Of a DNA stretch of 64,000 nucleotides, positions 52,527 to 63,133 are shown piece by piece. The DNA comes from Erinaceus europaeus. Its lineage: Eukaryota > Chordata > Mammalia > Eulipotyphla > Erinaceidae. Made by a program: the position numbers and the translations under genes. The notes under the pieces are model-generated. The model saw only the letters and a program-made list of their open reading frames with translations, did not search any database and was not told the DNA's origin. Each line of letters starts with the position of its first letter. Position 1 is the stretch's first letter. The stretch spans positions 100,046,999 through 100,110,998 of the forward strand of contig NC_080166.1 of assembly GCF_950295315.1 (NCBI RefSeq). Reading direction: 5' to 3'.

Positions 52527-55500
52527 TCAACTTCTTTTGATGAGTGGGATCATCCCATACTCATCTTTATCTTTATGACTTAGTTCACTTAACATAATTC
52601 CTTCTAGCTCTGTCCAAGATGGGTCAGAGAAGGTGGGTAAATTGTTCTTGATAGCTGCATAGTATTCCATTGTGTATATATACCACAGCTTTTTCAGCCA
52701 CTCATCTGTTGTTGGGCACCTGGGTTGCTTCCAGGTTTTAGCTATTATGAATTGTGCTGCTATGAACATAGGAGTACACACCTCTTTTTGGTTGGGTATT
52801 ATGGAGTCCTTGGGGTATAACCCCAGGAGAGGAATTATTGGGTCATATGGAAGGTCCATGTCTAGCCTTCTGAGAGTTTTCCAGACTGCTCTCCACAGAG
52901 GCTGGACCAATTTACATTCCCACCAGCAATGTAAAAGGATTCCTCTGTCCCCACATCCTCTCCAGCATTTGTTGCTGCTGTCCTTTTTGATGTATGCCAT
53001 TCTTACAGGAGTGAGGTGGTATCTTAGTGTTGTCTTGATTTGCATTTCTCTGATAATCAGTGACCTAGAGCAGTTTTTCATATGTTTGTTAGCCTTTTGG
53101 ATCTCCTCTGTGGTGAATGTTTTGTTCATTTCCTCTGCCCATTTTTGGATGGGGTCATTTGCTTTTTTGGTGCTAAGTTTGCTGAGCTCTTTATATATTT
53201 TGGTGATTAGTTTCTTGTCTGATGTCTGGCATGTGAAGATCTTCTCCCATTCTGTGAGGAGTCTCTCTGTTTGTTTAATAGTTTCTTTGGATGTGCAGAA
53301 GCTTTTCAATTTGATGTATTCCCATTGGTTTGTTTCTGCTTTGGTCTTCCTTGCAGTTGGGTTTGATTCATCAAAGATGTCCTTGAGGTGTATGTGGAAA
53401 AGTGTTTTACCAATGTTTTCCTCTAAGTATTTGATTGTTTCTGGTCTGACATCTAGGTCTTTGATCCATTTGGAGTTGATTTTTGTTTCTGGTGAGATAA
53501 AGTGGTTCAATTTCATTCTTCTGCATGTTTCAACCCAGTTTTCCCAGCACCATTTATTAAAGAGAGGCTCCTTTTTCCATTTAATCCTTTGGGCCCCCTT
53601 ATAAAAGATTAGATGCCCATAGGTGTTGGGATTTACTTCTGGGCTTTCAATTCTGTTCCACTGGTCTGTATGCCTATTTTTGTTCCAGTACCATGCTGTT
53701 TTGATGATGATGGCTTTATAATATAGTTTAAGGTCTGGGAGTGTGATGCCTCCATTTCTGTTTCTTTTCCTTAAGATGGTTTTGGCAATTCTCGGTGTTT
53801 TCAGGTTCCAGATAAATGATTGTAGTGTTTGTTCTATTCTCTTAAAGAAGTCTGGTGGAACTTTGATGGGTATTGCATTAAATTTGTATATGGCTCTGGG
53901 GAGAATATTCATTTTGATGATATTTATTCTTCCCATCCATGAGCATGGGATATCTTTCCATTTCTTGGTATCAGTTTCTATCTCCTTGAGTAGCGACTCA
54001 TAGTTTTCAGTATACAAGTCTTTCACTTCTTTGGTCAAATTTATTCCTAGGTATTTGATTGATTTGCTGAAACAGTAAATGGGAGTGATTTCTGGATGTC
54101 CTCTTCTTCAGATTTAGTGTTTGCATAAAGAAATGCCGCTGATTTTTGTACATTGATTTTGTAGCCTGATACCTTGCTATATTGCCTAACAACTTCCAGT
54201 AATTTACTACTGGATTCTTTAGGTCTTTCTATGTATACTATCATATCATCTGCAAATAGTGAGAGCTTGACTTCTTCCCTTCCAATCTGTATCCCTTTGA
54301 TTTCTTTCTCTTGCCTGATTGCTATGGCAAGAACTTCCAATACTATGTTGAAAAGTAACGGTGACAGTGGACAGCCCTGTCTAGTCCCCAATCTGAGGGG
54401 GAATGCTTTCAGCTTCTCTCCATTAAGTATGATGTTGGCTGTAGGTTTGCTATATATAGACTCCACTATCTTGAGGAATTTCCCATCTATTCCCATTTTC
54501 TGTAGAGTTTTGAGCATGAATGGGTGTTGGATTTTGTCAAAGGCTTTCTCTGCATCTATTGAGATAATCATGTGGTTTTTGGCTTTGCTTTTATTGATGT
54601 GATGAATGACATTGATTGATTTATGGATGTTGAACCAGCCTTGCATTCCTGGTATGAATCTCACTTGGTCATGATGAACAATCTTTTTGATGTGTTGCTG
54701 TATCCGGTTGGCCAAGATCTTGTTTAATAATATGGCATCTATGTTCATCAGAGATATTGGTCTGTAGTTTTCCTTTTTTGTTCTCTCCCTATCAGCTTTT
54801 GGTATCAGGGTGATGTTGGCTTCATAAAAGGTGGAAGGGAGTATTCCTGTTTCTTCAATCTTATGGAATAGCTTAAGAAATATGGGTATTAACTTTTTCC
54901 TGAAAGTTTTGTAGAATTCATTTGTGAAGCCATCTGGTCCAGGACTTTTGTTGTTGGGGAGATTCTTAATAACGGTTTCAATTTCTTTGTCTGTGATTGG
55001 TGCATTTAGATTTTGTAGTTCTTCTTGGTTCAGTTTTGGAAGTGCATAGGTTTCTAGGAATGGTTCCATTTCTTCCAGATTCTCTAGCTTGGTGGCATAT
55101 AGTTCTTTATAGAAGTTTAGCAGAATTCTCTGGATTTCTGTGGTGTCAGTTGTGATATCTCCTGCATCGTTTACAATTCTATTAATTTGAGTCTCCTCTC
55201 TTTTTTGTTTGGTGAGTCTGGCTAGGGGTTTGTCAATTTTGTTTAATCTTTCAAAGAACCAACATTTGGCTTCATTGATCTTTTGTATGGTTCTTTTATT
55301 TTCGATGTTGTTTATTTCTGCTCTAACTTTAGTGATTTCTGTCCTTCTGGTTGCTTTAGGGTTCCTTTGTTCCTCTTCCTCTAAATCCTTGAGGTGTGTA
55401 GTAAGGTCGTTCATTTGGGCTTCTTCTTGGTGTTTAATATGTGATTGTATAGCTATAAGTTTCCCTCTCAGTACTGCTTTAGCTGTGTCCCAAATATTTT

Positions 55501-56365
55501 GATAGGTTGTGTCTTCATTTTCATTAGTTTCCAGGAACATTTGAATTTCCTGTTTGAATGAGTCTCTGACCCAGTGGTTCTTAAGGAGCATGTTGTTTAG
55601 TTTCCAAATTCTATGTCTTTTAATAATTTTCCGTTTGTTGTTAAAAGTTAGTTTTATTCCACTGTGGTCTGAGAAGATACTTGGGATGATTTCAATGCTC
55701 TTGAATTTATTGATGCTGTCTTTGTGGCCTAACATGTGGTCTATCCTTGAGTATGTGTTGTGTGGATTTGAAAAGAAGGTGTATTCCAGTTTTTTGGGGT
55801 GGAGGAGTCTGAAAATGTCCAAGAGGTCTAGTCTGTCAATCTCTTCATTCAATTCTCTTGTATCTTTATTGGTTCTCTGCTTTGCTGATCTGTCTAAGTG
55901 TGAGAGTGGGGTATTGAAGTCTCCCACTATTATTGTATTACTATTGATGTATTTTTGAAATTCTTTCAGTAGATGCTTAATGTATTTAGATTGTCCCTCG
56001 TTGGGTGCATAGATGTTAATAATTGTTAAGTCTTCTTGGCTGATTGATCCTCTAATCATTATGTAATGTCCTTGCCTATCTTTTATTACTTTACTTAATT
56101 TAAAATCTATCGTGTCTGAGATGAGAATGGCTGTTCCTGCCCTTTTTTGTGGACCGTTAGCCTGTATGATAGTTTTCCATCCTTTCACTTTAAGTCTGTG
56201 TTTATCTTGTTGTGACAGATGGGATTCTTGCAAGCAGCATATGGTTGGGTTATGTTTTCTGATCCATCCCCCCGCCCTGTGCCTTTTGATGGGTGAGTTT
56301 AAGCCATTGACATTTATTGATATTATGGATTTAATGTATTGTAGTGCTATTGTTCTAAAAAACAA
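52527..56365 (-). pseudogene. L1 ORF2 (endonuclease and reverse transcriptase), one frameshift
   Basis: ORF2 makes the nick in target DNA and copies RNA into it (target-primed reverse transcription). The first open part (56365-54047) holds the endonuclease: CLQESHL (Glu47), GDFNTPL (Asp149), RIDHMLG, and SDHSGIKL (His234). It also holds RT motif [14 protein letters not shown], motif [16 protein letters not shown], and motif C FADD (residues about 704-707). The second part (54038-52527) carries the C-terminal domain with the Cys-rich [16 protein letters not shown]. The parts together have about 1,275 codons, the usual mammalian length. The break comes from one missing base in the T run at 54063-54065 (plus strand). 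The codon at the expected start (56350-56348) is ATA instead of the ATG seen in the second L1. Confidence 0.92.
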
Positions 56366-56410
56366 TTTGTTTACTCTGATATATTACAAGTATTATAGTG
56401 ATGTTCTTGT

Positions 56411-57289
56411 TTATAAGAGGTCTTTTAGTACCTCTTTCAGGGCCGGCTTGGTGATAGTTGCCTCCTTTAACTGTTGTTTGTCTAAGAAGGTTTTGATCCC
56501 TCCATCTAGCTTGAATGAAAGTCTAGCAGGATATATTATCCTTGGTTGAAACCCTTTTTCATTCAGGGCTCGATAGATATCTTGCCACTCCCTTCTGGCT
56601 TTTAGAGTTTGAGTGGAGAAATCTGCAGAAAGTCTTATGGGTTTTCCCCTGTATGTGACTTTTTGTTTCTCTCTTGCTGCCTTTAGGATCCTTTCTTTAT
56701 CCTTACTTCTTCTCATTGTGACTATGATGTGTCTTGGTGTTTTCAGGTCTGGGTTAATTCTGTTTGGTACTCTCTGGGCCTCTTGCACCTTGATATCCTT
56801 TCTGTTATTCAGGTCTGGGAAATTTTCTTGTATTATTTCCTCTAGAATGTTTGCTTCCCCTTCCTCTCTTTTTTCCTCTGGCAGGCCAATTATACGAATG
56901 TTACTTCTTTTGAGATCATCCCATATGTCTCTGTTGTTGTTTTCAGTGTCTCTCAATTTCTTTTTAAGTTCTTTCACCTCTTTGTTAGTTTTCTCTAACT
57001 CATCCTCTGTCTGACTAATTCTGTTTTCTGCTTCTGTTAGTCTGCTTTCCCTTGCCTCAGCTTCTTTCTTCATTACAGCTATTTCAAGTTTCAGTTCTCT
57101 AATTGTCTCAAGATAATCAGTATTTTCCTTGGGGGTCTCAACTGTTGTTTCCCTAATACTGCCATTCCTTTCCTCCAATGTTGTTTTCATTTCTGTGATT
57201 AATAAGTTTATTATTGCTTGCATACTTTTCTTATCTATGGTTACTTCTGACTGATTTGTGGTTTCTTCTGGGCTCTTGTCTTCATTCAT
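56411..57289 (-). CDS. L1 ORF1 RNA-binding protein
   Basis: 292 codons from Met at 57289. The second L1 (61316) starts 12 codons earlier; here that ATG is ATT (57325-57323), so only the internal Met remains. ORF1p trimerises and coats L1 RNA. In the protein: an N-terminal region, a coiled coil (LKLEIAVMKKEAEARESRL and LEKTNKEVKELKKKLRDTE, residues about 60-118), an RRM starting at NIRIIGLPE with RHIIVTMRRSKDKERIL, and a C-terminal domain (TLKARREWQDIYRALNEKGF). No internal stop. It ends about 60 bases before ORF2, the usual L1 spacing. Confidence 0.92.
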   Translation of the reverse strand: MNEDKSPEETTNQSEVTIDKKSMQAIINLLITEMKTTLEERNGSIRETTVETPKENTDYLETIRELKLEIAVMKKEAEARESRLTEAENRISQTEDELEKTNKEVKELKKKLRDTENNNRDIWDDLKRSNIRIIGLPEEKREEGEANILEEIIQENFPDLNNRKDIKVQEAQRVPNRINPDLKTPRHIIVTMRRSKDKERILKAAREKQKVTYRGKPIRLSADFSTQTLKARREWQDIYRALNEKGFQPRIIYPARLSFKLDGGIKTFLDKQQLKEATITKPALKEVLKDLL

Positions 57290-57870
57290 TGGGGTAGCAG
57301 TTTTATTTGTTTTTAATCTACCAATTTTTTTTTATGTGTTTCTCTCTCTTTTTTTTTAATGCTCTGTTGTTCCTCAGTTGTGATTTGAGCACAAGTAACA
57401 CTGTACTATATACCTTTATGACAACTGCACTCACCAACCTCCGGAATTACAGTAGCAACTGAAGTAAGTATTGAAGGAGTTTAATCGTTACCAGTTAGCC
57501 AAAAAATTTCTCCAGTCTGTGAAAAAATAGTAACCAAATCCCAGTGAAGAAAGAGAAAAGAAAGAGAGGATAGCAAGAATAGACAGTTATGCAAATCTAC
57601 TATCCAGTGTATATTCTAGGGGTAACAAGAGTGTAAAGGGAACTAGAGCAGATATACACACATAGAGAGTCCACTCTGGGTCAGATTTCTTCCCCAAAGT
57701 AATTCACAAATTCAGAAAGGCAAAGAAGAAAGAAGTGTATGACAAGATAAAATAATAATAATAATAATAATAAAAAGAGATAGAGAGAGATAAGAGACAG
57801 AAAAGGGAGAAGATAAGAAGAAGGGTTGTAATTAAAGAGCAGTGCGAGGAACTTCCCAAATGTGTATCAG

Positions 57871-57907
<37 letters not shown>

Positions 57908-58093
57908 CTGTTTGGTGGTATGGGGTATCCTGCTAGTAGCTGGTCCCAGGCACTGCTTATGGGGTGGGGGGGCGGTGGGAAGGATGTATGCTTGAAAATT
58001 AAAAGGAAGAAAAAGAATTTTTTTCCCCTATTCTAATTCTTAACCCAAATTAAGTTATAGACACATCCTTGGTATGACCGCTATGGCCCCTTA

Positions 58094-58345
58094 TTGGCTG
58101 GCCTGCTAAAGGCAGAAAATCGTATTGTTTACACGAGATGTGTCCAGAGCTCCAAGGCTAGCTGCTTCTCAGTCCGCCATCTTCCGGGAAACCCCTCCCT
58201 CCAGACTTTTTTAAAGGATTTCTCAAAAATGAAAACTAGCTCCAAATCCTTTCATCCAATGAGAGCTATACTCAAGAAGTCTTTGGATCTGTTCTCAGGG
58301 CCGCGGTGGACCCTGCAGACTCCCAAGAGAAAGCCCCCGAGCTAA
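58094..58345 (+). CDS. Antisense ORF in L1 5' UTR (ORF0-like, speculative)
   Basis: 83 codons running opposite to the L1. The second L1 has a related ORF in the same place (60544-60275). Both share RHLPGNP, QTFLKDFSKMKTSSKSF and PMRAILKKSLD. The layout recalls primate L1 ORF0, an antisense 5' UTR ORF, but I see no sequence similarity to claim. Differences between the two copies are mostly amino-acid replacements, which does not support selection on the protein. Confidence 0.3.
   Translation: MAGLLKAENRIVYTRCVQSSKASCFSVRHLPGNPSLQTFLKDFSKMKTSSKSFHPMRAILKKSLDLFSGPRWTLQTPKRKPPS
58176..58183 (-). promoter_or_regulatory. YY1-type site in inner 5' UTR monomer
   Basis: AAGATGGC on the minus strand, in the context GGAAGATGGCGGAC. 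A YY1 site of this core sits near the start of human L1 and helps position transcription initiation. By analogy it may do so here. Confidence 0.55.
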
Positions 58346-58626
58346 AGTGCTCTCTCCGATTCCTCTGCCTGCTGCTCTCTGCATCCGGCGGAGGAGCCGC
58401 CTTCCTGGGCGGGCGGAGGACAATGCCCGGCGCACTCGCCTTGCCCGGCGCCCTGGGAATTCTGGAGCCCCTCTAGTCCGTGTCACCTTTACTCTAATTC
58501 TTAACCCAAATTAAATTGTACTCACTTTTTGGTGTCATCCCTTATTAACTGGCCTGCTAAAGGCAGAAAATCCTACCGTTGCCGACGATGCGGTCAGAAC
58601 GCTCGCTGTCAGTGACTTCTCAGTCC

Positions 58627-58634
58627 GCCATCTT
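58627..58634 (-). promoter_or_regulatory. YY1-type site at the L1 5' end
   Basis: AAGATGGC on the minus strand, 11 bases inside the 5' end of the element (58644). This is nearly the same offset as in human L1. Confidence 0.6.
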
Positions 58635-58644
58635 CCTCTCCCCT

Positions 58645-58870
58645 CTATTTTAGGTATATTTCATGTGGCTCATATCATTAGTAATTTTTGCCTGACTCTG
58701 ACAGCTAACATGCAAGTGGAGTAAAGGCATTATCTGGGCACATGATGTCATAGTTGAGAATAGGACTAGGAAGCTGGATTAGGGCAGAGTACCTCCAAAA
58801 TATGAGGAAATAATATAAATACCATTAATTGTTAAGCCCATCAATCTGACCTAGGGCCCATATCTATTCA
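58645..58870 (-). mobile_element. Older L1 3' UTR, right part
   Basis: It resumes after the full-length L1 with the 18-bp duplication, then CAGCTAACATGCAAGTGGAG and GGACTAGGAAGCTGGATTAG, continuing the 50700-51170 copy to GACCTAGGGCCCATATCTAT. Confidence 0.88.
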
Positions 58871-58874
58871 TTTT

Positions 58875-59055
58875 TTTTCACATTTTAAAAATTTACTTTA
58901 TTTCATGGGAATGAGCTAGATAGAAACAAAGAAAAAGAGGAAGGCCAGATCTCACTCTGGCATACACTGTGCCTGGGATCGAACCCAGGACTTCAAGGTT
59001 ACAATTTCAGCACTCTACTACTGCACAAGATCTCCAGGTGCTAAGACCACATTAG
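58875..59055 (-). mobile_element. Short tRNA-derived SINE (CCAGAGTGATGTCTGG type), minus strand
   Basis: TTTACTTTATTTCATGGGAAT, GAGGAAGGCCAGATCTCACTC, GGGATCGAACCCAGGACTTC and CTACTGCACAAGATCTCCAGG. Confidence 0.8.
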
Positions 59056-59084
59056 CAATAGAGTGAAATGCCTGCTACTTTTTA

Positions 59085-59600
59085 TTTTTATTTATTACTG
59101 GAGATTTAATAGTGATAGATAAGATTGTTGGATAAGATGGGTACAATTCATACAATTCCCACCACTAGAGTGCCATATCCCATCCCCTCCACTGGAAGGT
59201 TCCCTATTCTTTATCCCTCTGGAGTATAGACTAAAGATCTCTAAGAGGCACAGAAGGTCGGAGGTCTGGATTCTGTGCCTTCCTGGGCAGACAACAGTGT
59301 GTCCTGGGACCCCATCTCCCTAGGTATGCCCACTAGGGAAAGGTAGAGCCAATACCTATGTCTAGCAGAGAAGCCATTATCTATTCATATTTAGCACAGA
59401 AGCCTGTATGAACTCTGAGTCACTGTCAGTCTGACCACACAAGCCATGATCACAGCTAGGAATAGTCTAGGCAGCACTCATTGCAGGACCAGTCTTCCTT
59501 GCATGGCATAGTAGGTTGACCCTGCTTCCCTTCGGAGAGACAGACAGTTCCTACCATTGCTGCTCTACATTGAATCTGGAGATTTCTTGTAATGAACTAA
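59085..59600 (-). mobile_element. L1 3' UTR fragment, rearranged
   Basis: GATAGATAAGATTGTTGGAT, GAGTGCCATATCCCATCCCC and TCCCTATTCTTTATCCCTCTG follow the L1 3' UTR. From about 59300 the order is disturbed (CCCACTAGGGAAAGGTAGAG is in reverse orientation), then AAGCCATGATCACAGCTAGG resumes. Confidence 0.75.
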
Positions 59601-60015
59601 AATCCATGTATGAAAACTAATAAACACAAAGCAATTATTAGTCTTCATATAAGTAACTATAGTTACTCAGGACTGTACAGGGTTGGTTTTGTGGAGTTTG
59701 CAAGATGGTATGATTGCCTTTGACAAAATATATCAGGAAACATTTTTGGATGGGATGGGATTTGAGCTGTGCCTGGAAAACAAGCAGCATTCCAACAAGT
59801 AGAAACGGAGGGCTGAGTTGCAGGGAAGCACAATTACAGAGAAGTCCATTAAAGTTGTGTTTTGTTGAGGCTAAAGTACCTGACTTGAAAAAGTATGAAA
59901 ATGATTTATTCACTGATGAATTTTTTAATTTACTTATTTATTGAACCAATTACTTTTCAACTCTGCATGGGCGATGAAAATAATTGGGGAAAGTGAAATA
60001 AAAAAAATTAAATAT
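59601..60015. other. Unclassified sequence between L1s
   Basis: 59740-59850 (GGGATTTGAGCTGTGCCTGG) resembles an old interspersed repeat similar to 42225-42460. I cannot name it. Confidence 0.35.
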
Positions 60016-60274
60016 AGAGAGGGGTGGCATGGAAGACAGCGGACTGAGAAACTGCTAACAGCGTGTTCTCTAATCACATCTTTGAGAAACAGTAGGATTT
60101 TCTGCCTTTAGCAGGCCTGTCAATAAGGGGTGACACCAAAGAGGTGATGATAATTTAATTTGGGTTAAGAATTAGAGTAAAGGTGACACGGACTAGCGGG
60201 GCTCCAGACTTCCCAGGCGGCGCCAGGCAAGGCGAGTGCGCCGGGCATTGTCCTCTGCCCAGGAAGGCGGCTCC

Positions 60275-60544
60275 TCAGCCGGTTGCAGAGCGTGGTGGGC
60301 AGAGGACCCGGAGAGAGCACTTTAGCTCGGGGGGCTTTCTCTTGGGAGTCTCCAGGGTCCACCGCGACCCTGAGGGAGGATCCAAAGACTTCTTAAGTAT
60401 AGCTCTCATTGGATCAAAGGACTTGGAGCTAGTTTTCATTTTCGAGAAATCCTTTAAAAAAGTCTGGAAGGGGGGGTTTCCCGGAAGATGGCGGACGAAG
60501 AAGCTGCTAGCCTCTGAGCTCCGAACGCACTCCCCTGAAGACAA
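60275..60544 (-). CDS. Antisense ORF in L1 5' UTR (ORF0-like, speculative)
   Basis: 89 codons opposite to the L1, sharing the RHLPGNP to KKSLD core with the ORF at 58094-58345 but with a different start and end. It crosses the second YY1-type site. Probably passive co-inheritance. Confidence 0.28.
   Translation of the reverse strand: MSSGECVRSSEASSFFVRHLPGNPPFQTFLKDFSKMKTSSKSFDPMRAILKKSLDPPSGSRWTLETPKRKPPELKCSLRVLCPPRSATG
60485..60492 (+). promoter_or_regulatory. YY1-type site in second monomer
   Basis: AAGATGGC in GGAAGATGGCGGACG. The matching site of the first monomer (60033-60040) reads AAGACAGC, so only the inner monomer keeps the core here. Confidence 0.55.
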
Positions 60545-61315
60545 TACGATTTTCTGCCTTTAGCAGGCCAGCCAATAAGGTGTCCTTAGACACCAAGGAG
60601 GTGACTATAACTTAATTTGGGTTAAGAATTAGAGTAGGGAAAAAAATTCTTTTTTCTTCCTTTTAATTTTCAAGCATACATCCTTCCCGCTGCTCCCCCC
60701 CATAAGCAGTCCCTGGGACCAGCTACTAGCAGGATACCCCATACCACCAAACAGGGTGTTTTTTGTTTTTTGAATTCACTGATACACATTTGGGAAGTTC
60801 CTTGTACTGCTCTTTAATTACAACTCTTCTTCTTATCTTCTCCCTTTTCTCTCTCTTATCTCTCTCTCTCTCTCTCTTTTTTTTTTTTAATCTTGTCATA
60901 CATTTCTTCTTTCTTCTTTGCCTTTCTGAATTCGTGAATTACTTTGGGGAAGAAATCTGACTCAGAGTGGACTCTCTAGGTGTGTATCTCTGCTCTAGTT
61001 CCCTTTACCCTCTTGTTACCCCTAGAATATACACTGGATAGTAGATTTGCATAACTGTCTATTCTTACTATCCTCTCTTTCTTTTCTCTTTCTTCACTGG
61101 GATTTGGTTACTATTTTTTCACGGACTGGAGAAATTGTTTGGCTAACTGGTAATGATTAAACTACTTCAATACTTACTTCAGTTGCTACTGTAATTCCGG
61201 AGGTTGGTGAGTGCAATCGTCATAAAGGTATTTAGTACAGTGTTACTTGTACTCAAGACACAACAACTGAGGAACAACAGAGCATAAAAAAAGAGAGAAA
61301 CACATAAATAAAAAA

Positions 61316-62230
61316 ATGGGTAGATTAAAAACAAATAAAACTGTTACCCCAATGAATGAAGACAAGAGCCCAGAAGAAACTACAAATCAGTCAGAAGTAA
61401 CCATAGATAAGAAAAGTATGCAAGCAATAATAAACTTATTAATCACAGAAATGAAAACAACATTGGAGGAAAGGAATGGCAGTATTAGGGAAACAACAGT
61501 TGAGACCCCCAAGGAAAATACTGATTATCTTGAGGCAATTAGAGAACTGAAAGCTGAAATAGCTGTAATGAAGAAAGAAGCTGAGGCAAGGAAAAACAGA
61601 CTAACAGAAGCAGAAAACAGAATTAGTCAGACAGAGGATGAGTTAGAGAAAACTAAGAAAGAGGTGAAAGAGCTTAAAAAGAGATTGAGAGACACTGAAA
61701 ACAACAACAGAGACATATGGGATGATCTCAAAAGAAGTAACATTCGTATAATTGGCCTGCCAGAGGAAAAAAGAGAGGAAGGGGAAGCAAACATTCTAGA
61801 GGAAATAATACAAGAAAATTTCCAAGACCTGAATAACAGAAAGGATATCAAGGTGAAAGAGGCCCAGAGAGTACCAAACAGAATCAACCCAGACCTGAAG
61901 ACACCAAGACACATCATAGTTACAATGAGAAGAAGTAAGGATAAAGAAAGGATCCTAAAGGCTGCAAGAGAGAAACAAAAAGTCACATACAAGGGAAAAC
62001 CCATAAGATTATCTGCAGATTTCTCCACTCAAACTCTAAAAGCCAGAAGGGAGTGGCAAGATATCTGTCAAGCCCTGAATGAAAAAGGGTTTCAACCAAG
62101 GGTAATATATCCTGCTAGACTTTCATTCAAGCTAGATGGAGGGATCAAAACCTTCTTTGACAAACAACAGTTAAAGGAGGCAACTATCACCAAGCCGGCC
62201 CTGAAAGAGGTACTAAAAGACCTCTTATAA
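61316..62230 (+). CDS. L1 ORF1 RNA-binding protein, intact
   Basis: 304 codons, ATG to TAA, no lesion. Coiled coil about residues 71-130 (LEAIRELKAEIAVMKKEAEA, LEKTKKEVKELKKRLRDTE), RRM from about residue 141 (SNIRIIGLPE; RHIIVTMRRSKDKERIL near 208) and C-terminal domain from about 236 (REWQDICQALNEKGF). Human ORF1p has 338 residues, so this is shorter at the N-terminus. I take the first ATG (61316), because the other L1 carries ATT at exactly that codon and otherwise matches. ORF1p acts as a trimer on L1 RNA in the cytoplasmic ribonucleoprotein. Confidence 0.94.
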   Translation: MGRLKTNKTVTPMNEDKSPEETTNQSEVTIDKKSMQAIINLLITEMKTTLEERNGSIRETTVETPKENTDYLEAIRELKAEIAVMKKEAEARKNRLTEAENRISQTEDELEKTKKEVKELKKRLRDTENNNRDIWDDLKRSNIRIIGLPEEKREEGEANILEEIIQENFQDLNNRKDIKVKEAQRVPNRINPDLKTPRHIIVTMRRSKDKERILKAAREKQKVTYKGKPIRLSADFSTQTLKARREWQDICQALNEKGFQPRVIYPARLSFKLDGGIKTFFDKQQLKEATITKPALKEVLKDLL

Positions 62231-63105
62231 ACAAGAAAATCACTATAATACTTGCAATATATCAGAGTAAACAAATTGTTTTTTAGAACAATGGCACTAC
62301 AATACATTAAATCCATAATATCAATAAATGTCAATGGCTTAAACTCACCCATCAAAAGGCACAGGGTGGGGGGATGGATCAGAAAACATAACCCAACCAT
62401 ATGCTGCTTGCAAGAATCCCATCTGTCACAACAAGATAAACACAGACTTAAAGTGAAAGGATGGAAAACTATCACACAGGCTAACGGTCCACAAAAAAGG
62501 GCAGGAACAGCCATTCTCATCTCAGACACGATAGATTTTAAATTAAATAAAGTAATAAAAGATAGGCAAGGACATTACATAATGATTAGAGGATCAATCA
62601 GCCAAGAAGACTTAACAATTATTAACATCTATGCACCCAACGAGGGACCATCTAAATACATTAAGCATCTACTGAAAGAATTTCAAAAATACATCAATAG
62701 TAATACAATAATAGTGGGAGACTTCAATACCCCACTCTCAAACTTAGACAGATCAACAAAGCAGAGAACCAATAAAGATACAAGAGAATTGAATGAAGAG
62801 ATTGACAGACTAGACCTCTTGGACATTTTCAGACTCCTCCACCCCAGAAAACTGGAATACACCTTCTTTTCAAATCCACATAACACATACTCAAGGATAG
62901 ACCACATGTTAGGCCACAAAGACAGCATCTGCTGGGATAGCCTGAGGGTACTTCTTCCTGAGCTAGTGCTCTCTGGCTTGGAGAGAACTCAACTGGAGCC
63001 GATCTAGACTGCTGCGTGGGAGAGGAATAGGAACTCGTGCCGCACTAACTTCCGCAGGAGATACACTCTGGAACTCTCGGAGCCGGAAAGCAATTTACAG
63101 GTGTC

Positions 63106-63111
63106 TTTAAT
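63106..63111 (-). terminator. LTR polyadenylation signal
   Basis: ATTAAA on the minus strand, close behind the TATA box, an arrangement known from short-R retroviral LTRs. Confidence 0.5.
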
Positions 63112-63125
63112 CAGAAGAGCAGCTG

Positions 63126-63133
63126 TTTTTATA
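63126..63133 (-). promoter_or_regulatory. LTR TATA box
   Basis: TATAAAAA on the minus strand, about 245 bases into the LTR. It divides a U3 of about 240 bases from R-U5. If active, transcription would run antisense to the L1. Confidence 0.6.

Larger units (their letters stand above)
51171..58644 (-). mobile_element. Full-length young L1 LINE, 7,474 bp, minus strand
   Basis: Complete from a poly-A-type tail (T run at 51176-51192 on the plus strand) to a 5' UTR with two monomers. It is flanked by a perfect 18-bp duplication CTATTTTAGGTATATTTC (51153-51170, 58645-58662). In minus-strand order: 5' UTR 58644-57290, ORF1 57289-56411, ORF2 about 56365-52527 (one frameshift), and a 3' UTR of about 1.36 kb (52526-51171). 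It inserted into an older L1 3' UTR. Both ORFs are close to intact, so it is either recently dead or close to a source element. Confidence 0.96.
57290..58644 (-). promoter_or_regulatory. L1 5' UTR with two promoter monomers
   Basis: Two tandem units, each starting (minus strand) with an AAGATGGCGGAC block at 58634 and 58183, sharing GATTTTCTGCCTTTAGCAGG and TTAACCCAAATTAA-type sequence (given here in mixed orientation). The spacing is 451 bases. The outer unit is GC-rich (58290-58480). The ORF1-proximal part contains (AAT)n (57750-57772) and a 28-base A run (57878-57905, plus strand). Function is inferred by analogy with other L1 5' UTRs. Confidence 0.8.
60016..61315 (+). promoter_or_regulatory. 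L1 5' UTR with two promoter monomers
   Basis: The first monomer starts at about 60033 with a mutated site (AAGACAGC), the second at 60485 with AAGATGGC, a 452-base spacing equal to the other L1. Both monomers contain TTTTCTGCCTTTAGCAGGCC and TTAATTTGGGTTAAGAATTAG. The unit at 60180-60380 is GC-rich. A CT-repeat and T run lie at 60850-60890. Confidence 0.8.

Noticed and set aside
52672..53604. 310-codon open frame on the plus strand
   Set aside because: It is the antisense of L1 ORF2. The hydrophobic composition comes from reading A-rich L1 coding sequence backwards, and the ORF2 frame carries all recognisable motifs.
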